Numbered from the stretch's first letter, positions 1 through 9,391 are shown. The stretch: 64,000 nt of DNA from Actibacterium sp. MT2.3-13A (GCF_018139985.1 NZ_JAGSOU010000005.1:1-64000); one strand, 5' to 3'. Program-made: numbers and translations. The notes: generated by a model not told the origin, from the letters alone.

Positions 1-560
1 CCAACCGCCCGTCTGGCGCCCCAGCCGCGCCTCAGCGCCGCCGGTGAAGGCGTATTTACGGTTCGACGAAGAGAGTCGCAAGCGCTTTTTTCGGTTTTCG
101 TGACAGAAATCCGAAAAAGCCGCCGCACCCCCTTATTTTCAAGGCCTTCCAAGGCTGCGAAGGCCGTTTGCCCCCCTGGACCGGAACGCGCCGCCCCGCG
201 CGTTCATCCAGTGCCGGATGCCACCGCGATTGAGCCGCTGCCGCAGCGCGCCGCGGTCCCGGAGGCCCCCGGTGCCAAGTATATAGGTATCGCCCCCCGC
301 CGATTCCACCGGCGGCGGCGCCAGGCGGACGGTGCAGGGCCGTAGCCGTCGCGCGGCACCTCGCACGCCGGGATGTCGTCGGCACGGTTTTGGCCGAAGG
401 CGATGTCGTTACGGGCGGTATCTTGACCCCCGCCAATCCGCCCGCCTTCGCCCGGCCGCGGACGGCGATCAGGTCCCGGATCGGAGGGACAGCAAAATCA
501 AGCCGCGGCGGCGGGCGCAGCTGGCGGGTCGTGGCCACCATCGGCGTGCCCCGCCGCCCC
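1..560. other. Non-coding left-end region
   Basis: No convincing gene is seen. The open frames here on both strands are arginine- and proline-rich, lack ribosome binding sites and look like by-products of high GC. The only structured elements are the leftward promoter candidate at 53-81 and the AT-rich inverted repeat at 84-120. Confidence 0.5.
53..81 (-). promoter_or_regulatory. Strong leftward promoter candidate
   Basis: Read on the minus strand there is a -35-like TTGCGA (76-81), a 17-base spacer and a -10-like TAAATA (53-58). An AT-rich inverted repeat (84-120, CCGAAAAAGC against GCTTTTTTCGG) lies just upstream. This arrangement resembles promoters of stable RNA or ribosomal genes in Rhodobacteraceae, but the transcribed gene lies outside the window, so the target is unknown. 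Confidence 0.45.
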
Positions 561-2003
561 CGCTCAACGCGCCAGAAGCGCGCCGATGACGTCGCGCTGC
601 AGGGCGCCGTCGGCGCAGCGCGCGTTGTCGCTGAGGGTCATGCACTCCCGCCACAGGGCGCGCAGCGTCGGCCAGTTGGCATAGCCATCGACCGGTCCGG
701 CATAGAGGCCCCGGCGCGCCAGATCGGCCTGCAGCAGATAGACCGCGAAATTCTCGTTCGCGGCGAAGAGCTGCTCTCCGAACCATTTCGACTTCAGTTC
801 GGGGTGGCTGTCGTATTCCGCCGCCATCGCCGGGTAGGCCGATGCGACCCGGAACCTGGCCGCCTCGATGGTCAGGGCGAGCTGCGCGACCTCGACTGGC
901 GTCAGCAGTTCGGAGAAGCGTTCGAGATAGGCTTGCGCCCGATCCGGCTCCTTGCGGATGTTCAGGTGGTTGCCGTCGCGGACCAGGGCGATGAGGTATT
1001 TCAGGGCCGCGGTGTTGCCCGCCTCCGCCGCCTGTTCGAGAATTTCGATCGTGCCGGGGCCGCTGGCGCGCATGCTGATGCCCCACATCCGCCGGATCGC
1101 CTCCAGCACCGCGATCCGCTCTTCGCCCGCCGCGCGCGCCTTCTCGGCGTAGCCGTCGAACTTGGCCCGCGACCGTCCCGCCAGGTAGCCATACATCGCC
1201 CCTTCGGCCAGCGTGGTCCAGGCCGAGCCGCGCCCCAGTTCCCCGGCGCGGCGCAGATACTCCTCCGCCGCGATGCGGTTGCGGACGCTCCACATCAGCT
1301 GGGCACCGTAGCGTTCCAGCCCCTGGCCGTTGCCGGCCTCCGCCGCCTCCTCGAACAGAGCCAGCGCGCGCGCCGGGTCCGGGCTCATCCCGGTGCCGTA
1401 GAGCAGGAACGAGCCCAGCGCGACCTTCGCCTTGGCGTCGCCCTTGGCCACGGCCTGCTCCAGCATCGGCAGACCGGTCTCGACGTCGCGGTCGAAAACC
1501 CAGGCCCCCACCAGCTGCTCGCCGAGCACGCGCAGGGCCTCGGTGTCGCCGCTCTGGGCGGCCTGGCCCAGCAGCACCCGCGCGCGCGCCGGATCGGCCT
1601 CGAGGTGCTCGCCCCACAGCAAGGCGCCCCCCAGCGCCGCCTGCGCGCGCGCATTGCCGGCCGCGACGGCCTCTTCCAGAAGCGGCACCGCCCGTTCCGG
1701 GTCCGCCGGGACATAATAACCGTCGAGCAGAATCTTCCCGAGGCTGGCCTTGGCGCGGATGTCGCCGCCCGCCGCGGCCTGCTCCAGCAGACGCAGCCCC
1801 GCGGCCTGGTCCTGCTCGGCCCCGCCGATGCCGTATACCAGCGCCTCACCCAGGGTGCGTTGCGCCTTCGCGTCCCCCGTCTGGGCCCCCGATCTGAGCG
1901 CGTCCAGATCGAGATCCTGCGCGAGAGCCGTCGAGGCGACGGCGAAATTGATGAGAAAAGCGCCCAGAAGAATGCGCGTTCCGGTCGATACAAGCCCGGT
2001 CAA
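561..2003 (-). CDS. Secreted Sel1-like repeat protein
   Basis: Exported protein of about 479 residues. An N-terminal hydrophobic signal sequence ends at a predicted signal peptidase I site (ALAQ). Then come about ten Sel1-like repeats of roughly 36 residues with the pattern AxxGxxxAxxxLGxxLxxG and a conserved glycine/alanine spacing. The C-terminal part (about residues 330-479) is not repeat-like. Sel1 repeats form alpha-solenoids that mediate protein-protein contact, so a periplasmic scaffold role is likely but no partner is visible. The gene seems to use a TTG start at 2003, because GGAGG lies 7 bases upstream of it; a TTG at 2018 would place this ribosome binding site inside the gene. The gene stands alone, with non-coding DNA on the left and remnants on the right. 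Confidence 0.75.
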
Positions 2004-2109
2004 ATTGCCGCCTCCCAATCCTGATGGCGAAACGATGAAACGCCGTCACTATCCTGTGGATTGGCCCCGACATCAACAAAAGACGAAACCGGCGCGCGGC
2101 GCGGCAGAG

Positions 2110-2376
2110 TCACAGGCCGACAACGCGGTGGATCGCGGCGATCTCCCGGACCAGCCATTTGCGGAACAGGTCGACATGGGACTGCGCGGCGATGCTGGTT
2201 TCGGCGCAGGCCAGCCGGTAGCAGGCGCGCGGCTCGATATGGTTCTCCGAAACGATGGCGCTGCGCTCGCGCCCCACGTCCTGATGGATCAGCGCCCGGT
2301 CCACCAGCGCCACGCCCAAACCCGATCGCGCCGCCCCGATGATCCTGTGCTGGTCGTCGAAGACCAGGTTGGGATG
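2110..2376 (-). pseudogene. Remnant of a LysR-type transcriptional regulator
   Basis: The last 88 codons of an open frame match the C-terminal effector domain of GcvA-like LysR regulators: the FDDQH segment, a GLGVALVD segment, and a C-terminal FRKWLVREI helix are seen in the expected order. The N-terminal winged helix-turn-helix and the first effector subdomain are missing; upstream sequence in this frame (2377-2700) is not LysR-like. I read it as a 5'-deleted pseudogene. Together with the racemase remnant that follows, it suggests decay of a regulator/enzyme pair. Confidence 0.6.
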
Positions 2377-2679
2377 CGCGACCGCCTCAAAGGCGCACGG
2401 CGCCTTGAGGCTTGGAAACCGGCGGCGCGAGGTTCGCGCGGCAGGCTTTGCATTGGTTTCTCTCATGAATGGAAATAACGGTTTTGCGCTGATGACGCCC
2501 GTCCAGCCAGCATACGTTGCCCCCCGGGGACAAGGCAAAACAATCCCGCAGAGAATGATGCAAGAAATCGAATCCCGCGCCCCGTGCGGGACAGGCAGAA
2601 CTGTGTCGATCCCGGAGCGCAAAGCGGTTTGCCATCGGGCGGCCTGCGATTTACCGAACACCAACACGGAGACAGATGA

Positions 2680-3051
2680 ACACAAAAATCCCTGATCCAA
2701 ATCACCGGCCTCGCGGCGGCGCTGAGGGCCGCCGGGCTAACCGGCGCGACCGCCGAGACCCTGCGGGTCGGCACCAATTTCGCCTGCCACACCGGGCTGC
2801 TGCCCACGCGCGAGAACCTCGGCACCTTGGTCGCCCTGGCCGCGCCGATCGAGGCGCGCACGCGGCGCCCGCTCGACATCCTGTCGGGCGGCAACAGCGC
2901 CTCCATCCTGTCGATGCAGCGGGGCGACATCCCGCCGGGGATCAACCAGTTGCGGCTGGGGGCCGGCGACGAGTTGCGCTTCGCGATGAGCTACACCGCG
3001 GTGTCCAACGCCATGTCGGCGCCCTATCCGATGGTGGCGGTGCGCGATTGA
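2680..3051 (+). pseudogene. Remnant of an alanine/ornithine racemase-like PLP enzyme
   Basis: Directly after a TGA at 2677-2679 a frame reads through segments typical of the Orr-type alanine/ornithine racemase family: VGTNFACHTG, PTRENLGTLV, LSGGNSAS and PPGINQLRLG. The sequence then jumps straight to GDELRFAMSYTAVSNAMSAPY, which resembles the far C-terminus of the same family. The N-terminal third with the PLP lysine and a block between the LRLG motif and the C-terminal tail appear deleted. No start codon with a ribosome binding site is seen. It is probably inactive. Confidence 0.6.
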
Positions 3052-3091
3052 CCCCGCCCGCCCCGGCGCGGTCGTCGCCTCGGGCGCCGGC

Positions 3092-4213
3092 CTATCGGCT
3101 GCGGGTCAGCCTCTCGGCGACGTCCTCGGCGATGGACAGGGACGAGGTGAGGCCGGGCGACTCGATCCCATAGAGGAAGACATGCGGGCCAAGCCCGTGG
3201 GTCTCCGGCCCCTCGATGCGGAAATCGGGATACAGCCCGCCGGCGAGTTTGGGACGGACGCCCGCGTAACCGGGATCGAGATCGCCGTCCCGAACCTCGG
3301 GCCAGTAGCGGCGGATGGCCTCGGCGAACGCGCCGCGCCGGGTCGCATCCACGGAATAGTCGATGCCGGCCGGATCGCTTTCGGCGAGCCATTCGGTGTC
3401 GGGGCCGAACCGCGCGCGCCCCGCGAGATCGAGCGTGAGGTGGATGCCAAGGCCGCCGTCGCGGGGCACGGGGTAGATCAGCCGGGAAAACGGCGCCTTG
3501 CGGGACATCAGGAAATAGTTCCCCTTTACCAGCACCAGGTCCGGCGCCGGCGGCAGGCCCTCGATGCGCCGCGCCAGCGCCGGCGCCCACAGGCCCGCGG
3601 CATTGACAAAGGACCGCGCGCGCAGGCGCATCGGCTCTTCGCCGCCGATGTCGAGCCGGATCGTCCCGGCGGGCTCCACCGCGCCGCCCTCGACAGGGGC
3701 GCGCGTCACGGTCTGCGCCCCGTGGGCCTCCGCCTCCCCCAGGAGCGCGAGCATTAAGGCATGGCTGTCCACGATCCCTGTGGAGGGGGACTGCAGCGCG
3801 GCCACCGCGGCGAGCGCCGGCTCCAGCGCCCTCAGGTCTTTTCCCTCGACGAACTCCAGGTCGTCGACACCGTTGGCGCGGGCCCTGGCGGCGATGCCGG
3901 AAAGCCTCTGCGCCTCGTCCGCGTCGCCCGCTACGATCAGCTTGCCACAGCGCCGGTGAGGCACGCCGCGGTCCCGGCAAAACGAATAGAGCAGGGCCCT
4001 GCCCCGGACGCAGTGCCGCGCCTTCAGCGAGCCCGACTCGTAATAGATGCCGGCATGGATGACCTCGGAATTGCGCGCGCTGGTCTCCTCGCCGATGCCG
4101 CCGTTCTTTTCGAGCAGCAGCACCTCGCGCCCGGCCAGGGCCAGCGCGCGCGCGATCGCAATTCCGATGACCCCCGCGCCCGCGATCACCGTATCGACAT
4201 CATGGGTTTCCAT
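3092..4213 (-). CDS. FAD-dependent oxidoreductase, L-2-hydroxyglutarate dehydrogenase family
   Basis: Protein of 373 residues in the DAO/LhgO family, which oxidises L-2-hydroxyglutarate or related 2-hydroxy acids to 2-oxo acids with FAD. The N-terminus carries the dinucleotide-binding motif [13 protein letters not shown] followed by the acidic LLLEK strand end. [14 protein letters not shown], close to residue 45, is a hallmark of this family. [18 protein letters not shown] and YAGVRPKL are further conserved segments, and [21 protein letters not shown] forms the C-terminal FAD contact. The start at 4213 is chosen because a GAGGAAAGG sequence lies upstream; a longer frame to 4354 lacks this and reads as arginine-rich noise. 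No operon partner is visible. Confidence 0.8.
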   Translation of the reverse strand: METHDVDTVIAGAGVIGIAIARALALAGREVLLLEKNGGIGEETSARNSEVIHAGIYYESGSLKARHCVRGRALLYSFCRDRGVPHRRCGKLIVAGDADEAQRLSGIAARARANGVDDLEFVEGKDLRALEPALAAVAALQSPSTGIVDSHALMLALLGEAEAHGAQTVTRAPVEGGAVEPAGTIRLDIGGEEPMRLRARSFVNAAGLWAPALARRIEGLPPAPDLVLVKGNYFLMSRKAPFSRLIYPVPRDGGLGIHLTLDLAGRARFGPDTEWLAESDPAGIDYSVDATRRGAFAEAIRRYWPEVRDGDLDPGYAGVRPKLAGGLYPDFRIEGPETHGLGPHVFLYGIESPGLTSSLSIAEDVAERLTRSR

Positions 4214-4776
4214 GGAATTGGCCCTTTCCTCAGTTCGCCCTGCCCGCGCACGCCCGGGCAGCCCGCCCTTGGCCCGGAACGGGAACAGGGCGCGCGCGCC
4301 TCTCCCGCCATCTGCACAGACACTGCTTCGGAAAGAGATGCGCGCGCAAGACATGCGTTCGCGCAGGCGCGCCCGCGCGGCAACGCCGCCGATCGCCGAA
4401 CACCGCGGTTTGCCGGCCGTTGCGCGCGGAAACGCCCCACGGCCCCGGCCAGCCCGTCACCGTCGGAGCGCGCCCCTTGCGCCTGGGCTCACCTATTGAC
4501 CTCGCCGCGCAACGCTTCGGAAACGGCCCCGAAGCGCACGCGATATTCGCCCCTGTCTGCGCCTTGCGTCAGACGAAACGGACCATCCGACAAGAACGCT
4601 TTCGGAGCGCGGGAGGGGCAGAGCGCTCAGGCGTGGGACGCATTCCGGAAAAATAAGGTATCGCTGGTGCACCTGAAGGGAGAAACTTCGAACTCTCTTT
4701 TTTCAGAGCTATCAAGATGGAGGAAGCAACTTCGCACGCTCGGAAGGGATATGATCCAAGAACGAGTGTAGAGGCT
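4214..4776. other. Intergenic region and left boundary of the island
   Basis: No gene is supported in these 563 bases. Base composition drops from GC-rich to AT-richer near 4650-4700, where a sequence (4665-4696) resembles the 3' end of tRNA-Thr (see the attachment-site entry). The rest holds only incidental open frames. Confidence 0.5.
4665..4696. other. Possible degenerate left attachment site
   Basis: This stretch begins TGGTGC and ends TTCGAACTC. The tRNA-Thr 3' end on the other side of the island (9354-9379) also begins TGGTGC and ends CTCGAACTC, but the interior differs by several bases and by length (32 against 26). It sits where the AT-richer DNA begins. It could be a decayed attL or a chance likeness. 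Confidence 0.25.
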
Positions 4777-6996
4777 TCAAAATGGCTTCATCTTTGATCT
4801 CAGCCGCTCTGCCTCCGCCTGCAAGTCCGAGTAATCAATACGCAGAAGTGATGGCTTTGTTACCCAACGCATCCTGGCTGATGCAATCGATTGGTTCGGC
4901 TTCACCGCAAGTTCGAAAAGACGCAACCGATCCACCCCGAACGCTAGCGACAGGGCCTCAGCCTTCCGCGCAATCAAATCGCGGAGTTCTGGAATGTCGA
5001 AGCGCATCAGACCAAAGACTGCGACTTCGTCTCCCTGGATCGCAAAAAACGTGACCGGTTTGGCCCTCAGGTTTTGGAAAACGATGGCGAATTTGTCCGC
5101 GAACTGCGCTCGCCCTTCTCCAGAGAGGTCGCGTATAAACGCGTCACCAGCCAGCCAGAACTCGCCGTTTTCCCTCTCCAAAGCTTTCAAGAGATCAAGA
5201 GTCTTCGCTGGGTATTCTTGTGCAGGAATTGTCGCGTTGGGCCAATCCGGATCTGAGAAGTAAGGTCCGATCACATCCCGGTCCATTCCATCCACCCAAG
5301 CGAAATCGACCCCGTGCTCATCAATTAATTCCTTCAGTCGTTGGTCGGCGCGGTTCTGGGAGATGTACGCACCCAAATGGTCCATCTCATCAAAAAGCAT
5401 CACGTTCTGCATAGCGGCCAAGCCCTGTCGAACATCTAGATAATGTAGGAACTCGCCAGTTCCCCTAAGTATTCGACGTATGACCATGAGATCGTCGATT
5501 GAGAGCGAAATGAAATCGTGTTGTCCTTGGATTGCTGACACGTCAGCACTTTCCTTGATGGAGGCGGAGAACGGCGTAAAAGCTTCCACCGTCAAGCCAA
5601 CGGGAAAGATTTTGCGTAGTTCGGTCGCTTTTACTCTAGCGATCTCTCGATACTTGCCGTCCGGCAACAGTTCGTACAGCGGCGCTTCGGGGCGAGAGTA
5701 GAGGTAATCCACGAAGCGTTTGGTCTGCTTATAGGCGCCTCGGACCAGCTTCTCGACTGTCCGAATGTGGTTTTTCAAACTTTCGGCTGGAGGAGCCAGG
5801 GCCTCGGCCCCGGCCTTGGCCTCAACGTTTATGAGCACATCGCCCAGTAGAATTACACAATCGGTTTCCGCCCATTGCTTTACACCGATTGGATAGTAGA
5901 CATCTTTGTATACCTTCGCGCCCCTAAGATGGCCTGACATCAAATCTGCGAACGCATCTTCTGACATGCGCTTTTGCCGCTTGTTCCACTCCTCTCGATA
6001 TTCAGGATCACGACAGATCAGTGCACGTTGGAGGGAGCGATAAGATGCGTCCCTTATGAAATTGGGTTCGGTGCAGAAATAGCCAGAGTCCAGCTTGACC
6101 AGCGGCTTTACTCTTGCAGGAAGTGTCTTAAACGGTGTTCCAGAGATTTCCGATCCATCATCGAACTCGGTGTTCTCGCCGGGATTGAATGCTAGATCTG
6201 CAAGCAACGCGTCGGGTAAGTCGCTGTGCTTGCTCAAATTGAAAAGGCCACCATTGAACATGTCATCGAAGACGCTGGCTGCCTCACCAGAAGTCTCGGG
6301 CGACGCGCTCTTGTTTTTTTCTACGGCAGTCTCAATCTCCTCGGGCGTCATGCTCTCATCGACACCGACCTCTTTCATGAGTTCAATCATGCGACACCGT
6401 GCGTCGTCAAAACCAACTCGTGGAGCATCTGCGATCTTCTGAATTTGTCTTGCCAGATCATTCGAGGTTATGCCGTAAGTGGCTTGGATTGCCTCGTCGT
6501 GTGGGGCCAATGTGTAGGAAAAAAACTCTTCTTCGAGAACTTGATAGCGCCGACCACGTATCATCACCCAGTTGCTAAGAATCTGAAAGGCCAATCGCCG
6601 GTCTTCGATCTTCAAAGCCGCATTTTCTGGTACCGTTGCTGTAATCTCATACTGGAAGCAAAGCTTCAGCGCCTGATCTGATAGGCGAATGATCTCCTGT
6701 CCCACAGCCTCGTCGAACTCTTCAGGTTCATTGGGCACGCCGTCGACGGAAATTGTTGCGTGGACATATTCCATCGCAAACAGAATTGAATTCTCTTGTT
6801 GGGAAACACTTGGCAAATCATGACGGTCTTTGTCCGGCGCGTGCCTGGAAATCAAGGACAGGAGCACTTGCGCCCAGAAGTAACCAATAAGCGCTTGTGG
6901 CGAATTCCGTCTTATGAGTGCACGAATTGTTTGGCAGGTTTCTCGCAGTTCGAGAAGGACATCTTCTGACGAACGTGTTCCCAAAGGGTTGGTCAT
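4777..6996 (-). CDS. Unknown island protein with PD-(D/E)XK-like nuclease motif
   Basis: A 739-residue protein that I do not recognise as a named family. Around residues 377-395 it has the sequence ETDCVILLGD followed by VLINVEAKAG. This fits a PD-(D/E)XK core, with Asp near 379, Glu near 392 and Lys near 394, on two predicted beta strands. The first 240 residues are mostly helical with a charged, low-complexity stretch near 215-245. Residues 415-460 carry a basic helix (VRGAYKQTKRF). The C-terminal 250 residues show no motif I know. No signal peptide or membrane segment is seen. The ATG at 6996 is preferred because GAGG lies 9 bases upstream. GC content is visibly lower than in flanking genes, indicating transfer. 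The island setting with a serine recombinase makes a defence role plausible, but that is inference. Confidence 0.6.
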   Translation of the reverse strand: MTNPLGTRSSEDVLLELRETCQTIRALIRRNSPQALIGYFWAQVLLSLISRHAPDKDRHDLPSVSQQENSILFAMEYVHATISVDGVPNEPEEFDEAVGQEIIRLSDQALKLCFQYEITATVPENAALKIEDRRLAFQILSNWVMIRGRRYQVLEEEFFSYTLAPHDEAIQATYGITSNDLARQIQKIADAPRVGFDDARCRMIELMKEVGVDESMTPEEIETAVEKNKSASPETSGEAASVFDDMFNGGLFNLSKHSDLPDALLADLAFNPGENTEFDDGSEISGTPFKTLPARVKPLVKLDSGYFCTEPNFIRDASYRSLQRALICRDPEYREEWNKRQKRMSEDAFADLMSGHLRGAKVYKDVYYPIGVKQWAETDCVILLGDVLINVEAKAGAEALAPPAESLKNHIRTVEKLVRGAYKQTKRFVDYLYSRPEAPLYELLPDGKYREIARVKATELRKIFPVGLTVEAFTPFSASIKESADVSAIQGQHDFISLSIDDLMVIRRILRGTGEFLHYLDVRQGLAAMQNVMLFDEMDHLGAYISQNRADQRLKELIDEHGVDFAWVDGMDRDVIGPYFSDPDWPNATIPAQEYPAKTLDLLKALERENGEFWLAGDAFIRDLSGEGRAQFADKFAIVFQNLRAKPVTFFAIQGDEVAVFGLMRFDIPELRDLIARKAEALSLAFGVDRLRLFELAVKPNQSIASARMRWVTKPSLLRIDYSDLQAEAERLRSKMKPF

Positions 6997-7282
6997 AAAC
7001 TGCTTCCTCAAAAATTCTTGGGTTCAGTATCGCAGTCGCCTCCTATTCGCGCGACCCACGATCAAAGCGATCCACTTAAGGGGGAATCTATGGGGATGAT
7101 GAGGTAACTTACAACACTGTTGCGGCGAGATTTTTCGCTCCAGCCATTCGATCAGTGAATTCGTGCCTAGGCAGGCAATACCTATCCTAGCCTGCTCCAG
7201 ATCAGGTTCGCCGCCTCCGAAGGATTTGATCGCACCCGTCAGCCCTCTTCCGAAGCAGCGATTCGTGTAAGTAAAATTGACA

Positions 7283-7296
7283 CTTGGCTTGCCAAG
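7283..7296. repeat. Short inverted repeat, possible operator
   Basis: CTTGGC and GCCAAG form 6-base arms around TT. A TTGACA-like sequence (7278-7283) immediately precedes it, so it may be an operator overlapping a -35 element for rightward transcription into the small gene and recombinase. Confidence 0.35.
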
Positions 7297-7327
7297 CTGA
7301 CTTCCGCCTAGCCAGCGCAAAACCGAA

Positions 7328-7416
7328 ATTGTGACATTTCCCAACCATGCGGACTCTGGCCCTGCCAACTGCTTGGATTCCTTGGAGCCGAGAAACCTGA
7401 ATGTGACATTTTCCAA
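7328..7416. repeat. Pair of 17-base direct repeats
   Basis: The repeats at 7328-7344 and 7400-7416 share 15 of 17 bases around the core TGTGACATTT and start 72 bases apart. They lie upstream of the recombinase operon. They may bind a regulator or the recombinase. Confidence 0.4.
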
Positions 7417-7538
7417 TCTGCTGTGCGCAATTTATTCTAACCAAAACAATGCTTTACATGAAGTCCTCGCTTGCATCAGAAATTAATGCAGGGCGTCATC
7501 CATACCCCGTCAATCCAAACTGCAAGGAGGGTTTGAAC

Positions 7539-7796
7539 ATGCACAATCATGGTTCGAAGAACCTTAGACCTGATCAGGCGCCACCGGAGGCTTCCGGCTG
7601 GGCCGATGATCTCTTTTCCGCCCCGGAACGGATCGCACAGGAGAACGCTGAGTTCACCGAGGCACTAGGGATCATTGTCTCGGCCTTTGTCGATCTCGGG
7701 TTCGGCGCATCGGCGGCGCACTACGCCACGCGCGTCGCTAACGACAACCGCCGCCTGATCGCTATCGCCGAAGAATTCCAGCGCAAAGCCGCCTGA
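7539..7796 (+). CDS. Small hypothetical protein upstream of the recombinase
   Basis: An 85-residue soluble protein. The ATG at 7539 follows AAGGAGG with 8 bases spacing, much better than an upstream ATG at 7449. The N-terminal 35 residues are polar and probably unstructured. Residues 40-85 predict two amphipathic helices (FTEALGIIVSAFVDLGFG and AAHYATRVANDNRRLIAIAEEF). The gene ends 23 bases before the recombinase start and is likely co-transcribed. It could be a small accessory or directionality factor, but no homology supports this. Confidence 0.6.
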   Translation: MHNHGSKNLRPDQAPPEASGWADDLFSAPERIAQENAEFTEALGIIVSAFVDLGFGASAAHYATRVANDNRRLIAIAEEFQRKAA

Positions 7797-7819
7797 CACC
7801 CTCAATGAAAGGTAAAGTA

Positions 7820-9391
7820 ATGATCGTCAAATCCCCCGATACCCTTCCCAAGAAAAAGTGCATCATCTATGCGCGGGTTTCCTCGTCCAAGCAGACCAGC
7901 GACGGATCCGGCCTTACCAGTCAGGAGCGAAGCTGCCGCGAATACGCGGAGCGTAAGAACTACGAGGTCGTGGAAGTCTTCACCGATGTCATCTCGGGGC
8001 GCTATGCCGAGCGCCCGGGGATGAACGCCCTGCTCGCCTATCTCCGGCAAGCACACACGACAGACTGCGTCGTCGTCGTCGACGACATCTCCCGCTTCGC
8101 GCGTGACGTGTCCACACATGCCACGCTTCGGGACAAGATCACCGCCAGCGGCGCGAAGATCGAAAGCCCGAACCAGAAATTCGGCGAAGACGCTGGGAGC
8201 CGCTTCATCGAGACGATCATGGCAGCTATTGCGGAACATGACCGCCTCAAGAACGCGGAGCAGTCGCACCGCAGGACCGTTGCCCGCCTGCAGAACGGCT
8301 ACTGGGTGTTTCACGCCCCGATTGGCTATCGCTACGAGAAGGCTTCGGGCGGCGGGAAGCGGCTTGTCCCCGACGAACCTCTGGCGAGCATCGTCAAGGA
8401 GGCGCTGGAAGGTTACGCGGCCGGTCGCTTTCAGACGCAAGTGGAGGTGAAACGCTTTCTAGAATCCAAGCCCGAAATTCCCAAGAGCTACAAGGGCACC
8501 GAAGTCCATTTCGACAAGGTGAAACGGCTGCTCACCAATACCCTCTACGCTGGGTATTTGCAGTTCCCGAAATGGGACATCCCGCTGACCAAGGCACAGC
8601 ATGACCCCCTGATCAGCTACGCGACCCACCAGGTCATTCAGGACCGCCTCAGGGAGCGGAGCGTGGCCCCCGCACGGAAGGACATCAACAAGGATTTCCC
8701 CCTACGTGGCTTTCTCATCTGCGAGACCTGTGGTCATCGGCTCACCGCTTGTTGGGCAAAGAGCCGCACCGGCAAGAAGTATCCCTACTACCTGTGCCAA
8801 TATCGGGGCTGCTCCGAGAAGGGAAAATCCATCCCGCGCGACAAGCTGGAAACGCAGTTCGGCAACCACCTGAAATCGTTGGTGCCAGCTCAAACCACGT
8901 TCGAACTCGCGGAACGCATGTTCAGGGATGCGTGGGACGATCGGAGCAATTCCGCATCGTCTGAAACCAAACGGCTCAAGACGAAGGCTCGCCAGATTGA
9001 CCGTGACATTCACAATTTGCTCAAGCGTCTTGTTCAAACCGGCAACGAAAAGGCGATCTCTGCCTACGAGAACCGCATCTCTGAACTGGAGCAAGAGAAG
9101 GCCCTCATCGAGGAGGAAGCGGCCAGAATCGCCACCCCCGAGCATTCGTTCGACGAAATGTTCGAACACTCGATGCGCTTTCTCGCAAACCCCTATGAAA
9201 TCTGGGAAAACGGTGACCTTGAGACCAAGAAAACCGTGCTTCGACTGGTATTTTCCGCCCCGCTTGTCGTCAGCCGGAAAACGGGTGTTCAAACCGGAGA
9301 AACCACCTTTCCCTTCAAGGCGTTAAAGTTCTTGGAGGGATCGGATTTTAAAGTGGTGCCCCCAGAGAGACTCGAACTCCCGACCCTCTGA
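7820..9391 (+). CDS. Large serine recombinase/integrase
   Basis: Site-specific recombinase of 523 residues that would integrate and excise the island. The N-terminal resolvase domain begins with CIIYARVSSSKQ; the first Ser of that motif, about residue 21, is the expected nucleophile. It continues with DDISRFARD and the Arg-rich helix region. A recombinase domain follows (APIGYRYEK; about residues 160-275). A zinc ribbon with CETCGHRL and YYLCQYRGC spans about 295-335, and a coiled-coil region lies at 370-440. The protein ends PPERLELPTL, the read-through signature of an integrase whose end lies inside a tRNA gene; the last 38 bases overlap tRNA-Thr. ATG at 7820 follows AAAGG; ATG at 7805 lacks a ribosome binding site. 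Confidence 0.9.
   Translation: MIVKSPDTLPKKKCIIYARVSSSKQTSDGSGLTSQERSCREYAERKNYEVVEVFTDVISGRYAERPGMNALLAYLRQAHTTDCVVVVDDISRFARDVSTHATLRDKITASGAKIESPNQKFGEDAGSRFIETIMAAIAEHDRLKNAEQSHRRTVARLQNGYWVFHAPIGYRYEKASGGGKRLVPDEPLASIVKEALEGYAAGRFQTQVEVKRFLESKPEIPKSYKGTEVHFDKVKRLLTNTLYAGYLQFPKWDIPLTKAQHDPLISYATHQVIQDRLRERSVAPARKDINKDFPLRGFLICETCGHRLTACWAKSRTGKKYPYYLCQYRGCSEKGKSIPRDKLETQFGNHLKSLVPAQTTFELAERMFRDAWDDRSNSASSETKRLKTKARQIDRDIHNLLKRLVQTGNEKAISAYENRISELEQEKALIEEEAARIATPEHSFDEMFEHSMRFLANPYEIWENGDLETKKTVLRLVFSAPLVVSRKTGVQTGETTFPFKALKFLEGSDFKVVPPERLELPTL

Larger units (their letters stand above)
6997..7538. other. AT-richer intergenic region with repeats
   Basis: No supported gene in about 540 bases between the divergent 739-residue gene and the small protein gene. 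It contains a palindromic element CTTGGC-TT-GCCAAG (7283-7296) and two near-identical 17-base direct repeats (7328-7344 and 7400-7416). These are probably regulatory or recombination sites. Confidence 0.5.

Noticed and set aside
390-2024. 544-codon plus-strand frame opposite the Sel1-repeat gene
   Set aside because: Arg-rich antisense frame with no ribosome binding site; the minus strand encodes clear Sel1 repeats with a signal peptide.
7024-7416. 130-codon minus-strand frame between the island genes
   Set aside because: No ribosome binding site, many rare segments, and it covers the palindrome and repeats; more likely intergenic.
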